Origin: Symbiodinium kawagutii
Lineage: Eukaryota > Sar > Dinophyceae > Suessiales > Symbiodiniaceae
Length of the DNA stretch: 64,000 nt
Direction: 5' to 3'
NCBI GenBank assembly: GCA_009767595.1
Contig: VSDK01003691.1
Span: forward strand, 247,689 to 311,688
Translations under genes and position numbers: made by a program
Notes under the pieces: model-generated
Told to the model about the DNA's origin: nothing
Seen by the model: the letters and a program-made list of their open reading frames with translations, nothing else
Databases searched by the model: none
In this document: positions 10,708 through 21,190 of the stretch, piece after piece
Numbering within the stretch: position 1 is the stretch's first letter
Layout: each line of letters begins with the position of its first letter

Positions 10708-10787
10708 GGATTCTCCGTTTTGGATTTCAGGAGTGGATGCACACATCATTGATTGCAGTAGTTCCTTGACACCAGACTTGTCCGCTC
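10708..10787 (-). CDS. Candidate internal exon (strand ambiguous)
   Basis: Minus: GTGCAG acceptor, 80 nt, GTTGGG donor, peptide ADKSGVKELLQSMMCASTPE. Plus: a TTTCAG acceptor at 10729 precedes a frame VDAHIIDCSSSLTPDLSAPA of similar quality. Minus is preferred because most neighbours are on that strand. Confidence 0.35.
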
Positions 10788-11030
10788 CTGCACGCGTGCT
10801 GGGGGTGGACGTCCGCAAGCGCCAACCATTATTAGCCACTATGATTATAGACCAACCACTGAAACAAACCATTACAGACCATTGTATCCTCTATCATATT
10901 ACCCTTGTTACTTGTTAGTATCTCTACAAACTCATTATAAACCAATCATTTAAAAAACCAGCCAGAGCTACCAGTTGCTTACCATTGACTGCCGATTGCC
11001 CTCGGCACTGCCCAGAGTAGGTGCTACCTC

Positions 11031-11069
11031 TCACTCCTCGTATTCCTCCTCGTCCTCCCCCTCGAAATC
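11031..11069 (-). CDS. Candidate terminal exon, acidic tail
   Basis: CACCCAG acceptor, then 12 codons DFEGEDEEEYEE and TGA. Acidic tails of this kind end many eukaryotic proteins, tubulins included, but 12 residues cannot identify the family. G-type sequence follows on the right, C-type on the left. Confidence 0.35.
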   Translation of the reverse strand, partial: DFEGEDEEEYEE

Positions 11070-11107
11070 CTGGGTGGCACCGGTGTCCCACGGAGTAAGA
11101 TGGCAAG

Positions 11108-11218
11108 TTGGGTCAATAAAAACTAATCAACTAGTGGGGGATAATGACCAATAACAACACGGAAAACAATGGTGAATGATGGGGGAACAAGGCTTACAGG
11201 GTTTTGACCCACAGCAAG
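11108..11218 (-). mobile_element. Family C element, reverse orientation
   Basis: TTGGGTCAATAAAAACTAAT ... GGGTTTTGACCCACAGC, with GGGGGATAATGACC and GGAAAACAATGG in family order on the opposite strand. Confidence 0.75.
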
Positions 11219-11299
11219 ATCAGTATCATTCATCATGGCTAGGAATGGGGGATTATACTGGCAATTGAATGGCAATAGTGGGGGGATAATCACCAACAA

Positions 11300-11566
11300 T
11301 CATTTAAGGTGACCCGCTAGAAGATCATTTGAAGCAACAGCCACAACCACAACAGCCACAACAAAAGAATCATCAACAACCTTGGCAATGCTAGTGACAG
11401 GAAGCACAGCAAACCTCGCAAACTCTTTGGCGTCTGAGGGTGTCAGGACGCAATTTCCACAACCCCCAAGAAAATACTGATCCTGATTCTCAGCGCCACA
11501 CTGACCCTTTCTATAGTTGCTAGCATAAACCAACATGAAGCATGGTAAAATGTTCTCAACCATCAT
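11300..11566 (-). CDS. Candidate terminal exon with one hydrophobic helix
   Basis: 88-codon minus frame, ATG to TAA. Residues 19-50 are Cys-rich (KGQCGAENQDQYFLGGCGNC), then VLTPSDAKEFARFAVLPVTS, and a hydrophobic Val/Ala run near residues 66-78 (FVVAVVVVAVA) that could be a membrane segment. Part of the Val run comes from a GTTGTGGCT simple repeat. It may be one exon rather than a full gene. Family unknown. Confidence 0.4.
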   Translation of the reverse strand: MMVENILPCFMLVYASNYRKGQCGAENQDQYFLGGCGNCVLTPSDAKEFARFAVLPVTSIAKVVDDSFVVAVVVVAVASNDLLAGHLK

Positions 11567-11569
11567 TGA

Positions 11570-11835
11570 TCATACCCCAAACACATATTGATTGATGATC
11601 ATTACTCACCAGTAGCCATTACTGACCGGTCTCGACCATGATTGATCACGATTGATCACCACAAAGTATCACTAAGCACCTATTCACCGTCATTGAGCAT
11701 TGACCATCATGAACCACTATTGACCACTATCACCCACAATTTCTACCAATATCAACCATCATTGGCTATCATGAATTTAATGAAGCAGCTATTCACCCTT
11801 ATCAACCATAAGAAACCGTCGTTAACATTATCCAT
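11570..11835. repeat. C-type degenerate array
   Basis: GATTGACCATCATTGACC-like sequence; the + frame 11642-11848 is its translation. Confidence 0.7.
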
Positions 11836-11950
11836 TACCCTCTGCTAAACTAAACAGGCAATGGAAAATCCACTATTTGTAGCTGGTTTCCCAGGGTTTC
11901 CTATGAAAAATGATGACTTTTGATTTCCAGGTCAGTCTACCAGAGGGTAT
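11836..11950. mobile_element. Family D short TIR element, copy 1
   Basis: TACCCTCTGCTAAACTAAAC ... CCAGGTCAGTCTACCAGAGG. Inner TIR GGCAATGGAAAATCCAC is seen at the left. On the minus strand the element runs GTAGACTGACC...TTTAGCAG, so GT and AG sit at its termini, and the GT is the apparent donor of the exon at 11941-12047. Confidence 0.75.
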
Positions 11951-12047
11951 CCATTGCATTGTCCAGCCCACCACCTTGCAACTCTGCGTCATCAGCAGTT
12001 TCTGCTTCAAGCTCTTCGTAGTCCTTGCGCCGGCTGCCACTACTGGA
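11941..12047 (-). CDS. Candidate internal exon, acidic/coiled peptide
   Basis: 107 nt between ATTCAG acceptor and CTCTG/GTAGAC donor. Frame SSSGSRRKDYEELEAETADD then AELQGGGLDNAMDTL, which reads clearly as protein. The donor lies inside the terminal repeat of a family D element, so the element abuts the exon. Read through, TGG-TAG would end the frame, so 'terminal exon' is the alternative. Confidence 0.6.
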
Positions 12048-12346
12048 CTGAATATGGGAATCGGATTAGCACCCGATATGCATCAATAATCATCGGTTTA
12101 TATATAGCTTCGAAGCATAATACTTCTATGCCTCTCCAAATATACACGAATACATAAGCCATAAGCATGTATCTGTATATGTGCTGGGCATTCTGATTTG
12201 ACTTAGGTGTATTGACAATCACAATCACCAGCTACTTCTGATTAGACTGAGTTGATGATATCATATGGATTGGCTAGTACTAAGTGTTGTCTGGAAATGT
12301 CTGATGATAAATCAAAATAACAGCTGAAATGCAATGCATGATTCAC

Positions 12347-12415
12347 CAGGACACTTGGCAATTTGACTGTCACATCCGGCTGGCGGCGTTTTGCACCCCA
12401 ACACCCAAAGTACAA
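12347..12415 (-). CDS. Short candidate exon
   Basis: CTG/GTGAATC donor; frame FGCWGAKRRQPDVTVKLPSV. Acceptor uncertain (GCCAG at 12380 would leave only PDVTVKLPSVL). Too short to identify. Confidence 0.35.
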
Positions 12416-12748
12416 AATCACTATAACCAACAACAATCAACTACAACAAAACAGCTTTGACTTCTCAGGATATTGGTCATTGCATCCCATAGCTAAGCCC
12501 AAGAGACCATCAAAAACTAGCAACAGGTTGCGGACTGTTCACCTGCAGAATCCCACTCTGCTTGATGGTTATAAGCCATCCCCAGACTCTTAGTGAACCA
12601 ACCATCCCCAAGTCAATGGGTAGAATGCATAAAATGATACAACATGCAAACAAAAATGCCAATGAAACTTATGACATCCTATTACCAACCTTTAAACAAC
12701 ACAGAATTAACCGTACTTCACCGTATCCAAAACACCAGCCCCAGCAGG

Positions 12749-12827
12749 TTGAGTCCTTGCTCATGGCTTGAAGGTCGTCTAAGATCTCAGCCACTGGGCC
12801 CTCCTCTTCGTTACCTCCCAAGCCTCA
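12749..12827 (-). CDS. Candidate internal exon, acidic helix
   Basis: Frame GLGGNEEEGPVAEILDDLQA then MSKDST on the minus strand, with G/C-rich third positions. An in-frame TGA lies just upstream, so the acceptor should be the CTCTGAG at about 12828. Likely an acidic amphipathic helix; no family. Confidence 0.5.
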
Positions 12828-13139
12828 GAGCGAGTTCGCCAGTTCAGCGCCCAAGTGGTGAGTAGTTGGGGTGTCTGAAATCCGGGTTTTCACCCCTGGG
12901 GTTTTGCGAAAAAATCCTCCAACTGGTGAATGGTTTGTGAGTAATCACCTAGGCTTTGGTTGCACTTAGGTTCTTTTCTAAACGTGTTTAAATTCACAAA
13001 CGCTCTCTGTTTGAATGTAGGGGAATATCAACATTTGTGCATAGGGACAACCAAAATGCGGCAACGACGCAGAACGCCATCCTTGCAACAAGGAGCATTT
13101 GGAAAGGGTCGATCCGTGCCCAGTTAAAAACACGAAAAC

Positions 13140-13265
13140 CCTCCAGTTTTCGGGCAACGCCTTACGATCAGCTGAGAAACTCTTGATCTGGTGATCGATC
13201 ACCAGCTTGCCGCGTGTGGAGTTTTCCAACATCGTCACCATGGGATGTCCTTCACTCTTGGGGTC
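13140..13265 (-). CDS. Candidate internal exon, unknown protein
   Basis: Exactly 42 codons between TTCAG acceptor and AGG/GTTTTC donor. DPKSEGHPMVTMLENSTRGK then LVIDHQIKSFSADRKALPEN. The open frame continues upstream and to 12978 if unspliced (87 codons from ATG 13241), so a longer exon is possible. Balanced composition and no repeat content. Family not recognised. Confidence 0.6.
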
Positions 13266-13559
13266 CTGAAGGCGTTGAGCTTCAGCGACGAACCCGATGC
13301 CAGGATGGTGTGCGAAGAATCAATGGCATTCATTAAGGAATCAAGTAACTATGATGAATATGGAATGATGATTGTACAAGTGATACGGGTTATATTGATA
13401 CATGTTGATGTGTCAATGGTCATAGTCAATGCTTCTGATGACAAAGGATTCTGGTACTTTCACTATAGCAGCTATAGCATGATATTGCCTCTTACAATGT
13501 TCGATTTGAATGATAATGCATGATGGCTAGTGGTAACCAATCATCACTTTTTACTCTCA

Positions 13560-13667
13560 AGCAAATCAACCTCGCAATGGAAAATCACTCTTTCACCGAG
13601 GAAACCCAAGGGTAGATCAGGTGTGAATGGTGGATTCTCCATTGCCAGGTCAGTTTACCGAAGGGTA
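13560..13667. mobile_element. Family D element, copy 2
   Basis: GCAATGGAAAATCACTC at the left matches the inverse of GGTGGATTCTCCATTGC at the right, followed by CAGGTCAGTTTACCGAAGGG. Confidence 0.7.
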
Positions 13668-14102
13668 TGTGATGTTTTCAACCACCGTAGGACGGCGGCA
13701 CCAGGTCCTTATACCCGGGGACTAGTCGTTGACCCACCTTTGGGGTCAACCAATCAACCATATCAGCCACTCCTAGTGATTCCTAGTGACTCCTAATGAT
13801 TCCTGGTGACTCTATATCCAATGTTAATTGACCAGCTGATTTGTCGGGTATGAAAAACCATCAATCGGTGAATCGCCAACGTAACACGCAATGATCAATG
13901 TACCCAACATCACCCATTGCACGAAAAAAGGGATGAACCGAACATTGATCGACCACTAACCATTACCACATGGTCAACTTGTTAACTTCGTCAAATTAGT
14001 TGGTGCCAACGATGGATGTTTATTTGCATTAGTTTGTACCACTACACACGAGCGAATCCTTAAACAAACTGCTCACGGTAAGCCTTGGCTGCTAGTGCTC
14101 CG

Positions 14103-14200
14103 ATTCACAGCTACAACGAAAGCAGCCACGGCCCGGCGGCCAGACCCCTCAAAAGCGGAGGTTGTCCTGGAAACTCGTGATGCTTACGGAGCCTTTGCCT
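14103..14200. CDS. GC-rich island, candidate exon, strand unresolved
   Basis: Plus frame ATTKAATARRPDPSKAEVVL follows an ATTCACAG acceptor; the minus frame over the same bases is also open. Neither is clearly better. It precedes the (ATG)n microsatellite. Confidence 0.3.
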
Positions 14201-14263
14201 AAGAAACAGCCAATGGTGAATTGTGGTGGATGATAAGGCTAGTTCTAGGTGGATGATCAGTGT

Positions 14264-14264
14264 C

Positions 14265-14302
<38 letters not shown>

Positions 14303-14370
14303 GGAGGAGGAGGAGGAGGATGACGTGATGATTATGATGATGATAATGATGATGATGGTGATGTGCTGTA
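14264..14370. repeat. (GAT/GAG)n microsatellite
   Basis: GATGATGATGATGATGATGA..., then GAGGAGGAGG and more GATGATGATAAT. It explains the Ser/Ile/His-run open frames on the minus strand here. Confidence 0.95.
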
Positions 14371-14834
14371 TGACGGCTATAGCAAATAATAACCTGCAAT
14401 GATGAGGGGGAATAACCAGCAATGCAGGTGATGTAGGATGGTCGTGGGAGATACCACCAGTAGTCATACACAAATATAGATGAACAGAGTGAGTAACGAT
14501 GGTCGATTGGTTCCTGCTTAATCAGTGACAAATTATCATTCATCGAGAGTGGTGAAGCAATGACAATGGACAGTGAGGATGAATGATGGTTAATGGTTGC
14601 TAATGGCTACTATTTATCAAACTGGACTTCTATCTTGGTGAACGACAGCTAGTCATTGTTTTTCAATTGCTTCTTCGGGTGGGCAGGATGCTTCATGTTC
14701 GGTCAACCGCACGGATGACAGCAGCGAACACCACCAACCATCACAAATCACTGTTAGCCAGCATCAACGACCATCACCCACCATCGTCAACTACTATCAA
14801 CCAACATTAACCATCATCATTAACCACTGTCAAC
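14371..14834. other. Intron-like tract; possible small island 14660-14735
   Basis: Mostly simple sequence, C-type from 14730. A small GC-richer patch can be read ASSGGQDASCSVNRTDDSSE on the + strand but is open on the minus strand too. Confidence 0.4.
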
Positions 14835-14921
14835 CCGTGCAGTGCCTCCCACGGCAAGTGGCTGTAGTCCACCCATTCCTTCGGATGATCCAAACGTTTG
14901 GCAATGACCTGGCCGCCAGCG
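14835..14921 (-). CDS. Candidate internal exon, unknown protein
   Basis: 87 nt between CCTCAG acceptor and CACGG/GTTGAC donor. Frame AGGQVIAKRLDHPKEWVDYS then HLPWEALH: Trp/Tyr/His-containing, G/C-rich third positions. C-type array left, G-type right. An overlapping + frame (14837-15097) is open but weaker at its borders. Confidence 0.6.
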
Positions 14922-15102
14922 CTGAGGTTTTCAGCGAGGCATGGACCATGAATCATGGTGGACCCGAGCGGTTAAGTATGGTCAATTCATGGTTGATCAG
15001 GGGAAAATGTTGTGGCTCAAATCTCCGTGGATATCAATATTGGGAGGGTGATATTTCATACAAACCATTCTTGAGCATGGGTTGCTCTTACAAATGACCT
15101 AC

Positions 15103-15178
15103 CTTTGGTACAGGGATGGAACCACTGAGACGTTCTCCTGGCTGCAACAGAATCACACTGATTACCCGGTGATCCACG
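15103..15178 (-). CDS. Candidate internal exon with textbook borders
   Basis: GTGCAG acceptor, 76 nt, AAAG/GTAGGT donor: the cleanest splice borders in this part. Two frames are open: RGSPGNQCDSVAARRTSQWF... and VDHRVISVILLQPGERLSGS.... The frame cannot be chosen from this exon alone, so no function is offered. Confidence 0.55.
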
Positions 15179-15489
15179 CTGCACATGGGTTGAACAAATA
15201 GTGTACGAAAGAGACCCGTTAATTGATAGTTGATGCGGAATGCTGAGCCTGAATGAGGGGTGCATCTGGAAGCATTATAATCAACAATGGGAATCGACAA
15301 AATAACAGGATCGTACATTGGTATCATCATGTCCCAATGTACCCCTCTTGTCCATCCAAATGAAGTGTATATAAATTCAGCACATACATGTAAATATGCA
15401 TGATTTGAAATGAATCTACAAATGTTCATGTGATACACTACGAACATGTTACACACATCCATCCCTTTCGAGTGGCACTTAAAAATGGT

Positions 15490-15660
15490 GTACTGTTTGG
15501 TGCCCGACTGGGGAAAGCGCACCGCCCCGTGAGAATCAGGACTCGAGGCACCGGTGAGAGGGCCATGGATTGGTGCACACCACGACAAATCATGGTGGAG
15601 CTGATGCTTTTGCCTCCAGCGCTGCGGCTTGCCACAGCTTGGATATGGTGCCCAGGAACA
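15490..15660. CDS. GC-rich island, strand unresolved
   Basis: Open in several frames on both strands (+: LGKAHRPVRIRTRGTGERAM; -: ASRSAGGKSISSTMICRGVH). Possibly an exon; no clear borders. Confidence 0.3.
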
Positions 15661-15768
15661 TCAACACGTCACATGACATGCGACTTGGGTCAATATTAAT
15701 CAATAATAGCAGGTGAATGGTTAATAATAGGGGATGATAACTAACAATTATAGGGGAGATATACCAAC

Positions 15769-15888
15769 TATATGGCGATGGGTCAATATTAACAAGCCAA
15801 CTAATGGGGGATAATCACCAACAACAGGGAAAACAATGGTTGACGATGGGGGAACCAGGGGTACAGGGTGTTGACCCATAGCCATATA
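15769..15888 (-). mobile_element. Family C element, reverse orientation
   Basis: TATGGCGATGGGTCAATATT ... GTTGACCCATAGCCATAT, with GGGGGATAATCACC and GGGAAAACAATGG inside. 120 bp. Confidence 0.85.
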
Positions 15889-16587
15889 TGACAAGCAATA
15901 ACTGCAAGGTGTGAATTCACACTTCAAGGTGCATGAATAGTAGCAATAATATTGGCAATGACAAGAATATGGACAACACACTGCGGCGAATTCTGACAAT
16001 GCCTGGCTTGATGGCAAATGAAACATGCGTCCTCCAAACAATGATACGCAGTTTCATATAGATCAGTCTAGGTTGGTGGACGGAACTTGGAAACCTCCAA
16101 CTAGAGAATGATCAAACAATGTCCCTCAAGTGGCCAGATTCATTCTCAGTATTGGTTGTGTCAGTTCAAAGACCCCAAGAACATGTTCTTCCCTACGACG
16201 TCCTAAGCTAGATGCCAAATAGGATGTTCATAATCCCCACCATGTATCTATTCATCTGCATGGCAGATGGATAGCTGGCCTGGCAAGCATGTATGATTAG
16301 AATCGGTATTCATATGTGAGACATGACCTTCATTTTCGATAATCTCAGACCCGTGTCAATAAACTTCCAGCTATCTGATGGTGAAACACCAAATATTTAT
16401 GGCTAAACTAGTCTTGGTTTATTAATGTGGATCTGCCATCACTTCTCCTGCTATTGACTCCCCCAAAAGATCTATTGCAGCAAAAACTGCAAGTAATGCA
16501 AAATAATCTAATCACTTTCGATTTGGATGACAGTTCTCGATGGGTAACCATCGAACCACAACTCACATACCCCACGAAACCCCTTAC

Positions 16588-16665
16588 CCTACCGCCTACA
16601 TAGAACTTGGCACCGTGCCAGCGGGGGCACCCATGGGGACCCTCCATATGCCAAGGTTCAGTGTG
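16588..16665 (-). CDS. Candidate exon, Trp/His/Cys-containing
   Basis: Strong donor GGTAGG/GTAAGG. Frame TEPWHMEGPHGCPRWHGAKF then YVGGR. Upstream limit uncertain. Confidence 0.45.
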
Positions 16666-17500
16666 TGTGATCAAACATATTCATGCCAGAGGTTGACTGG
16701 GCAGCAACGTTAGATGATCATGAAATTCGATCATCACATCATGGATGACATCCTATCCTCAATTGATTCCGCTTACGCAGTTGGCAGTCCTTTCCAAATA
16801 CAGTTGAGGTTTGGGACGATCACACGATTTCCATGACTCCATAACTGTAATATACAGCAATCTCCACTCAACTTTCCAAGCACGAAACTTTCCAAGCACG
16901 AACCCATTAACCACCACTAGCCATCACTAACCACCATTGGCCATCACTCACCATCACTAACCACCACTAGCGTCCACTAGCCATCATCAAGCTACCAATA
17001 AATCCCAAGCGCTCAACCCAACACGAAGGCTAGGGTGCCCCGACGCCAGCATAGGCATTCGTGTTGCGGCAGACTTTTCGAGTTGTGTTGGCTGTTGAAC
17101 GACAGGATTATAGGGGGTTCAGCAACAAGATGACGAATCATGGATAATCAACGTGGTTACTAGCAACTCTCATTTATATCTAGGTAAGCAATTAAAAATA
17201 TATAAAAACATAAATGGCTGTGGGTCAATACCCTGCACCACTGGCTGTTCGCATCCCCCATGTTTGGATGGTTGGTTATGACCAGCTCGTCATATCCATA
17301 TGTAAACCATTATACAATAAATAGAACTTCAATCATACATATAAAAAATAAATATACATATATAAACAAACATATACATATACATATATATGTATATGTA
17401 TAACGATACATTTGTGAAATATATATATTTATATGTAAATATCGAGATACAAACATATGTAGACACATAATGTGTACATTTATCTGATACTAACCCTCCA
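16666..17500. other. Intron-like tract; C-type array and TA-rich stretch
   Basis: 16905-16990 is C-type; 17217-17280 is a decayed family C left end (ATGGCTGTGGGTCAATACCC); 17337-17440 is an AT-rich ATACATATA repeat. No exon. Confidence 0.65.
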
Positions 17501-17551
17501 TAGTCAACTTCGACCCTCCAATCCTCAAGGCTTCTCCTCGTTGGGACCAAC

Positions 17552-17660
17552 CTGCGGCAGCGCAGCCCACCTACGCTGCGGTCCGCGTTCGCGGTGCAAA
17601 GGCAACCTTTGAGGCACGCGGATAGCCATGGGTAGATCGATGCTTGGCGCGGTGCGGTGA
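17552..17660 (-). CDS. GC-rich island, candidate exon, strand uncertain
   Basis: Minus frame MAIRVPQRLPLHRERGPQRR then WAALPQ ends at a CCGCAG/GTTGGT donor. Plus frame PRWDQPAAAQPTYAAVRVRG is equally open. Confidence 0.35.
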
Positions 17661-17871
17661 ATGATGAAGCATGGGATAGCCATTAGCATTGGAATGCATT
17701 GGAGAATTCCACAAAACATTAGCCTTCCATGAAATACCACTAGAATTGGATAACCAACCACAAGTACTCACATCATTATTCTGTTCTAGTTAAGCAGTAG
17801 TATCGGATAAGCAGCAACTGAAATCACCATTGTCGTAACATCGTGGATCATGAAACATTATTGTGGTGCAC

Positions 17872-18137
17872 CTCGTCAACATGCCGGCTACAAATACCAA
17901 TCGCTCGTTGAATGCCAGAGTGTCTCGGCCACTTTGGCTGGCGCCATCGATCTCCACGCAAATCCTTTGGGACAAAGACTGATCAAAGCCAAGCTCGTAG
18001 AAGTCCAACGCCAGTTGGCGCACATGGTCTGGGGAAGGGCCGAGGCCGTCACGATTGGACTGATGCACACCAACGAAGCTGCAGTGCAGTTGTTGCTTCC
18101 ACGTGTAGCCAAACTGACGCAAAAGCCCATAAAAGGA
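17872..18137 (-). CDS. Long candidate internal exon, unknown protein
   Basis: 266 nt between GGCGCAG acceptor and ACGAG/GTGCACC donor; 88 codons without a stop. It starts SFYGLLRQFGYTWKQQLHCS and includes a VGVHQSNRDGLGPSPDHVRQ segment and FDQSLSQRICVEIDGASQSG. One of the best coding calls in the window. The HQSNRDGLG stretch reminds me of an expanded uncharacterised dinoflagellate family, but that is memory, not evidence. The + strand over the same bases is also open (17850-18230), probably as its shadow. Confidence 0.7.
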
Positions 18138-18149
18138 CTGCGCCAATCA

Positions 18150-18750
18150 TTGATGCAGTACTTCGCTGAGAGTTGTGCTACGCAATACCTGCAGCACAGT
18201 AGCTGCTACACAATCCCTGCAGCACCGTAGCCATCACACAAAAATTGCAACAAAGTTTCTGCAGCACAGTAGCTGCACCACAGCATCTGCAGCACAGTAA
18301 CTTCAGAGTAACTGCAGCGCAAAATTTGCAACACAGTATCTGCAGCAAAACAACTGCAGCACAAGAATTGCAACATTTGCTTTAAAAGAGGAATGCTGGC
18401 AAGTCTGTTCTTAAGGGAAAAAGAGAGGGGTGGAGCTGGCAACTCTTGGGGTAGTAGGTATAGGGGGGGCGGCGATTCTTAAGGTAAGAGTGCTGGCCAG
18501 CTACCCTAAGAGTTGCCAGCACCCCCCCCAAGCCCTACCTACTACCGTAAGAGTTGCCAGCTCCACCCCTTTTTCTTTCCCTTAAGCACAGAATTGCGTT
18601 TTCAAAAAGTTGCTGCAAGTCTTATCTTGCTGTTACTGTGAAGATATTGTGCCGCAGTCACTGTCTGGCAGCTACGGTGCTGCAGTTACTGTGAGTAATG
18701 TGTTGCAGGTGCTGTGCTGCAGTTCATGCGTTGGCTCGCTTCACCAATAA
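18150..18750. repeat. CTGCAGCACAGTA-type degenerate repeats arranged as an inverted pair
   Basis: 18170-18380 carries about ten variants of CTGCAGCACAGTAGCTGC. 18610-18725 carries the complement (ACGGTGCTGCAGTTACTGTG). The two blocks face each other around the inverted repeat at 18411-18594, so about 550 bp could form one long hairpin. Confidence 0.8.
18411..18594. repeat. Inverted repeat, arms about 50-60 bp
   Basis: Left arm 18411-18460, right arm 18535-18594. The right arm complement repeats GGGGTGGAGCTGGCAACTCT and GTAGTAGGTA, with a few mismatches. The spacer holds a further small inverted copy (GTAAGAGTGCTGGC / GCCAGCA). Fold-back transposon or MITE pair; no open frame. Confidence 0.85.
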
Positions 18751-19145
18751 ATATTCTTCATCCAATCAATGCCAAACAGTGCCAGCAATCAATGCACATG
18801 AATGGACTAACTTTGCAGATTCTTGTGCTGCTTTTGCCCGTTGAAAAACACATATGCCCCTCTAAGAATGACAAGGTTGAAAATAGTGCCCCCAAAACCA
18901 TCCCCGAACCTTTTCCAGCTTTTTCAGTTTTCGGTTAGCTAAAAATTGCTGTTTCGTGGGTGCCTGAAACGAGCCTTTAACCCATGCTACATTAGCCATT
19001 ATCATCGCAACCGCATCATTAATCTTGTCTTATACCTGCTAATGTTGTCCACACAATAGTCTACCCCCCCACCCAATTTTTTTTGTTTAGGGGGGGGGTC
19101 AGCTTTGCAATTGTATATCTGAAATCTGGGCTCTCCCCTGAGGCC
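18751..19145. other. No gene recognised
   Basis: The short + frame 18714-18938 begins inside the repeat and has no border support. A poly-G/poly-C pair flanks 19062-19100. Confidence 0.5.
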
Positions 19146-19200
19146 TCTTTCCTTTCCTTTCCTTTCTTTCCTTTCTTCCTTCCTTTCTTTCCTTCTTTAA
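19146..19200. repeat. Pyrimidine (TTTCC)n tract
   Basis: CCTTTCCTTTCCTTTCTTTC-like sequence, about 55 bp. Confidence 0.95.
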
Positions 19201-19524
19201 AATCAGTAAGGGGAAATCTGATAATTTTGGAATTTTCTGGAAATTATTTGCAGCTATTGTGAATGCCATCCTATTATTGCAACTGCTCTGGAGCAAGTTG
19301 ACATTCTGTAATCAAAAATCAACAAGGGCTAATTCAAATTTAGTAAGGGCTAAAAAATCAAGATCTGGAAATTATTTGAAGCTATTGCAAGCGTTTCACT
19401 ACTGTGGATCCAACATTACTATCATGCTTCTAACTAATCACTGGGAGAATCAAAACCATCATCACCACTGTAAACTCGATCAGTGGTATTCTCAGGCTAC
19501 TGATTCACCATGGCCACTATCATC

Positions 19525-19645
19525 CTTGGCCGATCCAGCACCACCCTGCACTGCTCAGCGACCATTCGATAGCGCCGCGGAAGCAGCTTCGAATTCCAAA
19601 GGCAGACCTACCGTTGTGCCACGACGAATGGCTGGTGAACCGCCC
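19525..19645. CDS. GC-rich island, candidate exon, strand unresolved
   Basis: Plus: LADPAPPCTAQRPFDSAAEA then SNSKGRPTVVPRRMAGEPPS, ending TGA. Minus: HKLGGSPAIRRGTT ending at a GTAGGT donor. C-type sequence on the left, G-type on the right as for other islands. Confidence 0.4.
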
Positions 19646-20402
19646 AGCTTATGAACGCGTGTGATGGTTGATGGTTGATGCTTCGTGGTTGATGGTTCAT
19701 GGTTGATGGCGGTTTAACCGTGGCTGCTACTGGTGAACGGTGGTTATAATGACTTTTAACGATTGATTAATGCCTCAAACACATGTTCAATAGTGGTTGA
19801 TGATGCTGGATAGGGCTTCATTGTGGGTGATAAAGGTTAGTGTTATGTTGAATTGGGGCTAATAACAATTCATCATTCTACACTCAATCTAATACTAGAC
19901 CACAGAGTATTGAATCACTCCGAACTCCTCCCTACCTGGTATTATACCTGGTCACTATTACGATTGTAGCAATCGACAGGTACAATATAGCAATTTTATA
20001 CATTATATACAATACCAGGTATACAACCAGGTAGCACTATTAACAATTGTCAGCTCCCACCCCTTTGCAAACAATGGTTAATCATGTTCATTGTTTCGCG
20101 GGGTGGGAACTAGAAAAAACCAATCCAGAAGCTTCAAGGCCAATCCAAATACTATATTTCTAACTTCTTCCAATACCTGGAACTAGCTACAGCCAACTAC
20201 AGCTACATACCACGTATACAACCTATTCCCCAAAAAAGCATGGCTACCATCCATATCATTATCCACCACTATTGAAAATTATAATCAATTACACAATCCC
20301 AAACATCAACATACTTACAAATATGCTTACTCTAGGCAAACTGCAGACGCCAGTACCCTACTCCATGATAACCACCATGGGCGTCCGTGGCGGTGTTAGC
20401 AC
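19646..20402. other. Intron-like tract
   Basis: G-type repeat 19655-19870, then AT-rich sequence, with ACCTGGTATTATACCTGG-like palindromic pieces at 19935-20035. No exon seen. Confidence 0.6.
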
Positions 20403-20450
20403 TCCTTGGCTGATTCGTAGGTCTGTTGGGCCTTGCTGAGAACAGCCATG
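20403..20450 (-). CDS. Short candidate exon
   Basis: CGCCCAG acceptor, 48 nt, AAGGA/GTGCTA donor; frame MAVLSKAQQTYESAKE. The ATG could be internal. Helical composition; family unknown. Confidence 0.45.
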
Positions 20451-20750
20451 CTGGGCGAGTTTCACCGTTTGATGTGGCTGGGTTAGGTGAGATTAACCCG
20501 TGAGGTGGTTGGGTCTTGGCTGTCTATCCTTGTATCCGTTGCCAACCCTGAAACATCTACCGTCTTGGCCTTCAATGGTTCGAAGCATTCAGTGCCAATC
20601 CTTCACTATATGCTAGCCAAATGCTTCAGAACTACACAACAATTCTTATCACAGCAATTTTTGAAGATCCTGTGGTTAGCTGGTTAATCCCAGCATGAAC
20701 ATACCATCATGAACCACGACTAGTCATTGTTAGCCACCATGCACCCTGAT

Positions 20751-20863
20751 CTGGTTGGTGGTCGAACCACACCTATGAAAATACGCTTGTCAACCAACCA
20801 TTTGTTAAGAATTACCAGGGAAAATAACAACTCTGAAAAAAGAACCCAACCAGCTATGCTCCA
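20751..20863. mobile_element. Family B element, copy 4
   Basis: CTGGTTGGTGGTCGAACCAC ... GAACCCAACCAG, internal CAACCAACCATTTGTTAA as elsewhere. Confidence 0.7.
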
Positions 20864-21190
20864 TTGTAAACAACCAGCCTCTTAGCCACCCTATCAACCG
20901 CTCCCATCCCCAGTTTGCTCCAGTATTGTCGTGCCTGTCTGTGGCAGTGAGCCAAGACCGCCCAGAGATGCAAAGGTAAACTTCACCTGAGCAGTTAACA
21001 ATGATTAATGATGGGTGAATGGTCGGCGAATGGTTGGCGAATGCATACTGAATAGATAGACACGAATGATTATATAACGGTTGATGAATGGCTGATCATT
21101 GCTTTCCTAGTGCTTAATTTTTCAGCAATTGATAGTTAATGATGCTTTACAGTGAACAAGGATTGATGATTGGTGAGTGATTGAGATACA
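20864..21190. other. Small GC patch then G-type tract
   Basis: 20880-20970 can be read on the minus strand as FASLGGLGSLPQTGTTILEQ but lacks clear borders; 21000-21190 is G-type. Confidence 0.35.

Noticed and set aside
14111-14543. Ser/Ile/His-run minus frames of 114-120 codons
   Set aside because: Driven by the (GAT/GAG)n microsatellite.
17337-17550. Tyr/Ile-rich minus frame
   Set aside because: Arises from the TA-rich ATACATATA tract.
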